From the NCBI RefSeq assembly GCF_015356865.1, contig NZ_JAAFZA010000090.1, positions 1-38,307 of the forward strand: a stretch of DNA of 38,307 bases, written 5' to 3'. Below the pieces are notes generated by a model. The model did not search any database. It was not told the DNA's origin and worked only from the letters and a program-made list of their open reading frames with translations. This stretch comes from Catenulispora pinisilvae (GTDB taxonomy: Bacteria > Actinomycetota > Actinomycetes > Streptomycetales > Catenulisporaceae). The position numbers and the translations under genes were made by a program. Shown here one piece after another: positions 30,680 through 38,307 of the stretch; positions within the stretch are counted from its first letter, which is position 1; each line of letters opens with the position of its first letter.

Positions 30680-31759
30680 ATGGTCCACGGCATCACCGCC
30701 CCCGCGGCCCGGCCGGATCTGGGCTTCGGCCGCCAAGTCGATGACGAGCTCGGAACGTTCCTGGACTCCCGGCGGGACCGCTGGATCGAGTCGGGCACCC
30801 GTCCGTGTTTCAGTGTGCTGCGTTCCTACATCCTGAGCCCGGGCAAGCGCCTGCGCCCGAAGTTCTGCTACTGGGGATGGCGCGGAGCCGGCGGCGAGCC
30901 CGGCCCGCAGATCCTCCGCGCGGCGGCCTCGATCGAGCTGTTCCACAGCTTCTGCCTGATCCACGACGACATCATGGACACCTCGGACATGCGGCGCGGC
31001 CAACCCGCCCTGCACCGGCAGTTCGCCGACATCCACGCCCGCTCCGGCTGGCGGGGCGACGCGACCCGCTTCGGGGTGAACGCCGCGATCGTCGCCGGCG
31101 ACCTGCTGGCGATGTGGTCCGATGAGATGCTCCAGACCTGCGGCCTGGACGCGGCCGGCTTGCGGGCCGCGTACCCGTACGTCGCCGCGATGCGCGCGGA
31201 CGTCTGCGTCGGCCAGTTCCTCGACGCCGAGGAACAAGCCCACGGCGGATCGCTGAGCGGGGCCCTGCTGGTTGCCCGCTACAAGACCGCCGGCTACACG
31301 GTCGAGCGCCCGCTCCAGATCGGCGCGGCGCTCGCGGGCGCCCCGCAGGCCATGCTCACCGCGCTCAGCGCGATCGGACGCCCGCTGGGCGAGGCGTTCC
31401 AGTTCCGGGACGATCTGCTCGGCGCGTTCGGCGACCCCAAGGTCACCGGGAAGTCCAACATGGACGACTTCCGGGAGGGCAAGCCGACGGCGCTGGTCGC
31501 GCTCGCCCGCGACGGCGCGAGCGCGCACCAGACCCGGCAGATCAGCGCTCTGCACGGCAACCCCAGGCTCACCGGCGACGGCGCGGACCTGCTGCGCCGC
31601 ATCATCGTGGAGACCGGCGCCCGCACGGCCCTGGAGGCCATGATCGACGACCGCGTCGAGCAGGCCCGTCAGGCGCTGGCGGCGGCGCCGCTCGCCGATT
31701 CCGCGGTCCGCGGGGAGCTCGAAGTGTTGCTCACCTCGACCGCGCACCGCGAAAGCTGA
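30680..31759 (+). CDS. Polyprenyl (trans-isoprenyl) diphosphate synthase
   Basis: 359 aa. The first Asp-rich motif HDDIMD is at about residue 97 in LFHSFCLIHDDIMDTSDMRRG, and the second, FRDDLLGAFGD, at about 247. GKRLRPKFCY upstream and KTAGYTVERPLQIGAAL are also family-conserved. It condenses IPP with allylic diphosphates to give a C15-C20 or longer prenyl chain; the product length cannot be fixed by eye, though a farnesyl product would feed the geosmin synthase downstream. The ATG at 30680 lies 36 nt after the -10 box and behind a GAGG site. First gene of the operon with the encapsulin shell and the geosmin synthase. Polyprenyl synthases are predicted cargo of family 2B encapsulins. Confidence 0.92.
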   Translation: MVHGITAPAARPDLGFGRQVDDELGTFLDSRRDRWIESGTRPCFSVLRSYILSPGKRLRPKFCYWGWRGAGGEPGPQILRAAASIELFHSFCLIHDDIMDTSDMRRGQPALHRQFADIHARSGWRGDATRFGVNAAIVAGDLLAMWSDEMLQTCGLDAAGLRAAYPYVAAMRADVCVGQFLDAEEQAHGGSLSGALLVARYKTAGYTVERPLQIGAALAGAPQAMLTALSAIGRPLGEAFQFRDDLLGAFGDPKVTGKSNMDDFREGKPTALVALARDGASAHQTRQISALHGNPRLTGDGADLLRRIIVETGARTALEAMIDDRVEQARQALAAAPLADSAVRGELEVLLTSTAHRES

Positions 31760-31841
31760 AGGACGCTCGCCTTGGCCGGCCAGGGAGCCGGACACAGGGT
31801 CCTGACAGGCCACCACCGCCCACGAAGACATCCGTTTCCGC

Positions 31842-31881
31842 GGTCCGCCGACGCCCGAACGTGCTCCATCGGCGGCGGACC
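31842..31881 (+). promoter_or_regulatory. Hairpin between prenyl synthase and encapsulin genes
   Basis: A 9-bp perfect stem GGTCCGCCG (31842-31850) with CGGCGGACC (31873-31881) closes a 22-nt loop, 47 nt before the shell-gene ATG in a 168-nt gap. Could set the relative output of enzyme and shell by attenuation or processing. Confidence 0.45.
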
Positions 31882-31927
31882 CCGGCCCTGAACAAGTCCG
31901 CGAACGACGAGAACAGGAACGAAGACG

Positions 31928-35717
<3,790 letters not shown>

Positions 35718-35788
35718 CCGAGAGTGCGGATCTCGTCATCCAGTTCCCCTTGACCCAGCACGCCCGGGAAACAAGGAAGAATGCTGCG

Positions 35789-36547
35789 ATGACCAGATCT
35801 CGCGCCCGATCGTTCGACGCAGCCGCAGCCCAGTACGCGGCAAGCCGGCCCTCCTACCCGGCCGTGCTCTTCGACCGCATCGAGGAGTTCGCAGGCCGTC
35901 GCCTGGCCGGGGCGCGGGTCGCCGATGTCGGCGCCGGTACCGGGATCGCCAGCGGGCTGTTGCGGGAGCGCGGTGCCGAGGTGATCGCCGTCGAGCCGGG
36001 CGAGGCCATGGCCGGTGAGTTCCACAAGGCGCTCCCAAAAACGCCGATCGTGAGGGGCGACGGCAACGCCCTACCGCTGGCCGAGGACTCCTGCGATCTC
36101 ATCACCTATGCGCAGGCCTGGCAGTGGACCGACACCGACCGCTCCGTCCCCGAGGCGTTGCGGGTCCTGCGACCGGACGGTGCGCTGGCGATCTGGTGGA
36201 ACACCACAGCCTTCGACGTACCGTGGATCAGCGAACAGCACGCCCGCATCGCGCGCCACTGCGGGGTGGAGCCGAGGCCGTCGGCGCGTCCTTCGGACAG
36301 CGGAGCCATCAGGCTGGCCGGCCTGACGGGTTTGCAGGTCACACGCCGCCAACTGCCCTGGAGCCGCACCGTCTCCTTGGACGTGCACCTCGCCAACATC
36401 AGTAGCCGCTCGGCATTCCTTGTCCTCGACGGTGCCGCGCGTCGTGCGTTTCTCGCCGACGAGCGCGAGCGGCTGGCCGGCATGTTTCCCGGCGAAGAGG
36501 TGGAGGAGTCCTACGTGGTCGATCTCTTGGTGGCGCTCAGCCCCTGA
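35789..36547 (+). CDS. Class I SAM-dependent methyltransferase
   Basis: 252 aa. Methyltransferase type 11-like: FDAAAAQYAASRPSYP, motif I VADVGAGTGIASGLL with GxGxG, the acidic residue in VIAVEPG, DGNALPLAEDSCDLITYAQAWQW as motif II, and LRVLRPDGALAIWWN. The C-terminal part is more variable. ATG at 35789 has AAGGAAG about 9 nt upstream. It follows the geosmin synthase by 71 nt and is the last gene before a strong terminator. It does not resemble the GPP C-methyltransferase of the 2-methylisoborneol pathway closely enough to name it so. A role in tailoring a terpene or in an unrelated reaction is undecided. Confidence 0.88.
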   Translation: MTRSRARSFDAAAAQYAASRPSYPAVLFDRIEEFAGRRLAGARVADVGAGTGIASGLLRERGAEVIAVEPGEAMAGEFHKALPKTPIVRGDGNALPLAEDSCDLITYAQAWQWTDTDRSVPEALRVLRPDGALAIWWNTTAFDVPWISEQHARIARHCGVEPRPSARPSDSGAIRLAGLTGLQVTRRQLPWSRTVSLDVHLANISSRSAFLVLDGAARRAFLADERERLAGMFPGEEVEESYVVDLLVALSP

Positions 36548-36562
36548 CCGGGGCGGCTCGGG

Positions 36563-36592
36563 CCGGCGCGACGGTGTACACCGTCGCGCCGG
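36563..36592 (+). terminator. Terminator of the terpene/encapsulin operon
   Basis: A perfect 30-bp palindrome centred at 36577/36578, 16 nt after the methyltransferase stop; folded, it gives up to 14 pairs with almost no loop. Confidence 0.8.
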
Positions 36593-36721
36593 ATGTCGCG
36601 CAAGCATCCCTTGCCATCGAATGTGGCGGAATAATGTGATTGGCTGACGCTCCCGGCCCGCCGCGAGATAATTACCGGCGCCGTGAACTGGCGAGGACCG
36701 CGACGGAATGCGGGAGCACCG

Positions 36722-37879
36722 ATGGCTGTGGCAGGGGCGGGCGCGAGCGCGCGAATATACGGGATCCTGGTCGAGCTGACTGACACGCTCGGCCCCGACT
36801 TCGACGTCAGCGGGTATCTGGACCGCTTCTGCTCCCTGTGCGCCGAATTACTGGACGTGACCGCGACCGCGGTGTTCCTCGCCGGCGGCCCGCGCGGCAT
36901 CGACCTCGCCGCGCTGCACGGAGAACAAGCCAGGACACTGATGCGCCACGAGCTCGACGACGTCTCGGGACCGGCCTTCGACTGCCACCACACCGGCCGC
37001 CCGGCCGGCTGCGACGACTTCGCGGCGCCCGCACTGCCCTGGCCGACCCTGGGCCCGGTCGCGGCGGCGTGCGGGATCGCCGCGGAATACGCGGTGCCGA
37101 TGCGCTGGCGGGAGGAGACAGTGGGCGTACTGGCATTGCTGTCCGCGAGCCCCGGGGCGATCACCGACGACCGGGTTTCGCTGGCCACGTCCATGGCATC
37201 GGCGGCGGCCAGCGGCCTGCTCCACCACCGGGACCGCGCCTGGCAGACCGAACTCGCCCTGGGCCTGCGCACGGCGCTAGAGGACGCGGTGCCGGTCGAG
37301 CAGGCCAAAGGGATCCTCGCCGAGCGGCTCTCGATCGGCGTCGCGGAATCCCTGGTCCTGCTCAGCGAATACGCCTGGGCCCAGTTCCGAAGCGTGCCGG
37401 CCGTGGCAGCCGACGTGGTGGCCGGCCGCCTGGACATCGCCAAGGAACCACTCCTCACCCGCCTGGGCATCCCAGAGGCCGACCGGGGCGCGCATCGAGC
37501 CTCGGTGGTCCTGGAAGCCGAACCGACGGCACCGCGAGCAGCCCGGGGCTTCGTAGCGTCCGTGCTGCGCTCATGGGGACTGACCGAGTACGCCGACACC
37601 GCATGCCTACTCACCTCCGAGCTGGTGACCAACGCGGTCCGACACGGCCGCGGCCCAGTCGGCCTGCGAATCGGCCGCGGCCACTACGAAACGGTCGTCG
37701 AGGTCAGAGACCACGGCAAGGACGAGGTCCGCCGATCGCGAGGCCCGACAGCCGACACCGAGACCGGCCGCGGCCTGGCGATCGTCGAGCTACTGGCCGA
37801 CCGCTGGGGCGTGGTGCCCGGCGACACGGGCAAGACGGTGTGGTTCGCGCTGTCGAACGCCGATCCGCAGGCACTGTGA
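36722..37879 (+). CDS. GAF-ANTAR-HATPase fusion regulator
   Basis: 385 aa. The GAF domain (about residues 8-175: YGILVELTDTLGPDFDVSGYLDRFCSLCAELLDVTATAVFLAG, HELDDVSGPAFDCHHTGRPA, AEYAVPMRWREETVGVLALL) is followed by an ANTAR domain at about 182-240 (ALEDAVPVEQAKGILAERLS) and an RsbW-like HATPase domain from about 255 to the end (TSELVTNAVRHGRGPVGLRI as N-box, VEVRDHGKD, TETGRGLAIVELLADRWGV as G1/G2). The combination links RNA-antitermination and anti-sigma-kinase modules in one polypeptide. The ATG at 36722 has GGGAG 5 nt upstream. It stands alone after the operon terminator; likely stress or antisigma signalling. The last domain would be expected to phosphorylate STAS partners. Confidence 0.9.
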   Translation: MAVAGAGASARIYGILVELTDTLGPDFDVSGYLDRFCSLCAELLDVTATAVFLAGGPRGIDLAALHGEQARTLMRHELDDVSGPAFDCHHTGRPAGCDDFAAPALPWPTLGPVAAACGIAAEYAVPMRWREETVGVLALLSASPGAITDDRVSLATSMASAAASGLLHHRDRAWQTELALGLRTALEDAVPVEQAKGILAERLSIGVAESLVLLSEYAWAQFRSVPAVAADVVAGRLDIAKEPLLTRLGIPEADRGAHRASVVLEAEPTAPRAARGFVASVLRSWGLTEYADTACLLTSELVTNAVRHGRGPVGLRIGRGHYETVVEVRDHGKDEVRRSRGPTADTETGRGLAIVELLADRWGVVPGDTGKTVWFALSNADPQAL

Positions 37880-37960
37880 GCGATGCGGTGGTGTCTGCGT
37901 CGGCCTCGTCAGGGCGCAGCCGAAGGAGACTTTAAGACGACAAGAAAACTTGCCAAAAGG

Positions 37961-38033
37961 TAGCCCCGACGGGATTCGAACCCGCGCTACTGCCTTGAGA
38001 GGGCAGCGTGCTAGGCCGCTACACAACGGGGCC
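37961..38033 (-). tRNA. tRNA-Glu (anticodon CTC)
   Basis: 73 nt on the minus strand. Acceptor stem GGCCCCG pairs with CGGGGCT (one G-U pair), discriminator A at 37961, anticodon loop CTCTCAA with anticodon CTC decoding GAG, and T-arm GCGGG-TTCGAAT-CCCGT. CCA is not encoded. A T-rich stretch with a small CAAG/CTTG hairpin follows downstream and may terminate it. Confidence 0.95.
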
Positions 38034-38307
38034 CCAGCTGCCGCGTCCGCGCCCGGGGGCGCCTCGCGACCCCGAAAGCATAGCGCACTTCGGATGCCGC
38101 TCATCCCGCATTTGCCGGGCGGCGAACGGGGCCGTGGCGGGGTCGTGACCAGGGTCACGCCGGTTCGGGCGGGGCTGTGAGCTCCGAGTCAGCCGGTGCG
38201 GTCGGCGCGTCGCGCGACCCGGTTGCGCGGCCCGGCCGCGTGGCCCGGTCGTGCGGCCCCGCGGCCCCCGCGCGCCGCCCTCGCGCCCTGGCCCCGCGCG
38301 CCGGCCC
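38034..38307. other. Upstream region of the tRNA, no gene seen
   Basis: No convincing coding region. It holds a 14-bp palindrome GTGACC-AG-GGTCAC (38145-38158), then an extremely GC-rich end (from about 38200) running into the window edge. Confidence 0.4.
38077..38082 (-). promoter_or_regulatory. -10 element TATGCT for the tRNA-Glu gene
   Basis: TATGCT on the minus strand lies 44 nt upstream of the tRNA 5' end; no clear -35 box is visible 17 nt further upstream. Confidence 0.45.

Noticed and set aside
35789-36547. Methyltransferase as the GPP 2-C-methyltransferase of 2-methylisoborneol synthesis
   Set aside because: The neighbouring cyclase is a two-domain geosmin synthase and the methyltransferase lacks recognisable similarity to that family beyond the SAM fold.
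37790-38158. 122-codon minus-strand frame
   Set aside because: Contains the tRNA-Glu gene and overlaps the HATPase coding end; no ribosome site or domain.

Overview
The window is very GC-rich, uses GTG starts freely, and is packed with families typical of soil actinomycetes: GAF-ANTAR proteins, STAS anti-sigma antagonists, IclR and LacI regulators, secreted CAZymes, a geosmin synthase and an FxSxx-COOH peptide system. It looks like chromosomal DNA of a filamentous actinobacterium (Streptomyces/Catenulispora-like). No insertion sequence, integrase, CRISPR array or phage gene was recognised.

Region 1 (1-8.1 kb) holds a secreted cyclophilin and a short-chain dehydrogenase. A two-gene secreted CAZyme operon follows (GH18-type protein with a ricin-B domain, then a ricin-B/beta-helix protein). 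Divergent from it is a LacI-type regulator, and an alpha/beta hydrolase closes the region.

Region 2 (8.1-18.9 kb, all minus strand) is the most striking part: a complete ribosomal-peptide and signalling locus. In transcription order it encodes a membrane RCK-like/RyR protein, a SLOG-fold protein, a 46-residue precursor ending FQSSV (FxsA, easily missed), a radical SAM/SPASM maturase fused to a HExxH domain (FxsB), a stand-alone TIR protein, FxsC (TIR-like) and a 1291-residue FxsT (MinD-like ATPase, TIR-like, NB-ARC, TPR). Most junctions are 4-nt ATGA or GTGA overlaps, which argues for co-translation. An 11-nt tandem array lies just upstream of fxsA and an 11+5-bp hairpin separates fxsB from the TIR gene. 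The combination of a modified peptide, TIR domains, a STAND NTPase and nucleotide-sensor domains suggests a peptide-linked signalling or conflict system; that role is inference.

Region 3 (19-27.7 kb) is regulatory. It contains a Tat-type polysaccharide lyase, a GNAT acetyltransferase, a STAS protein, a CheB/CheR-PAS pair, two GAF-ANTAR proteins and a frameshifted STAS gene. A roughly 100-nt structured leader occurs twice here, 1.5 kb apart, each time in front of a small start codon.

Region 4 (27.7-36.6 kb) is a terpene cluster: an IclR regulator, dxs (isoprenoid precursor supply) and, divergently, a polyprenyl diphosphate synthase, a family 2B encapsulin shell protein with a cyclic-nucleotide-binding domain, a bifunctional geosmin synthase and a methyltransferase. 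The layout suggests geosmin or related terpene synthesis associated with a protein nanocompartment. A perfect 9+9 palindrome sits against the -35 box of the divergent promoter, and a 30-bp palindrome terminates the operon.

Region 5 (36.7-38.3 kb) holds a GAF-ANTAR-HATPase fusion and a tRNA-Glu(CTC) gene on the minus strand.
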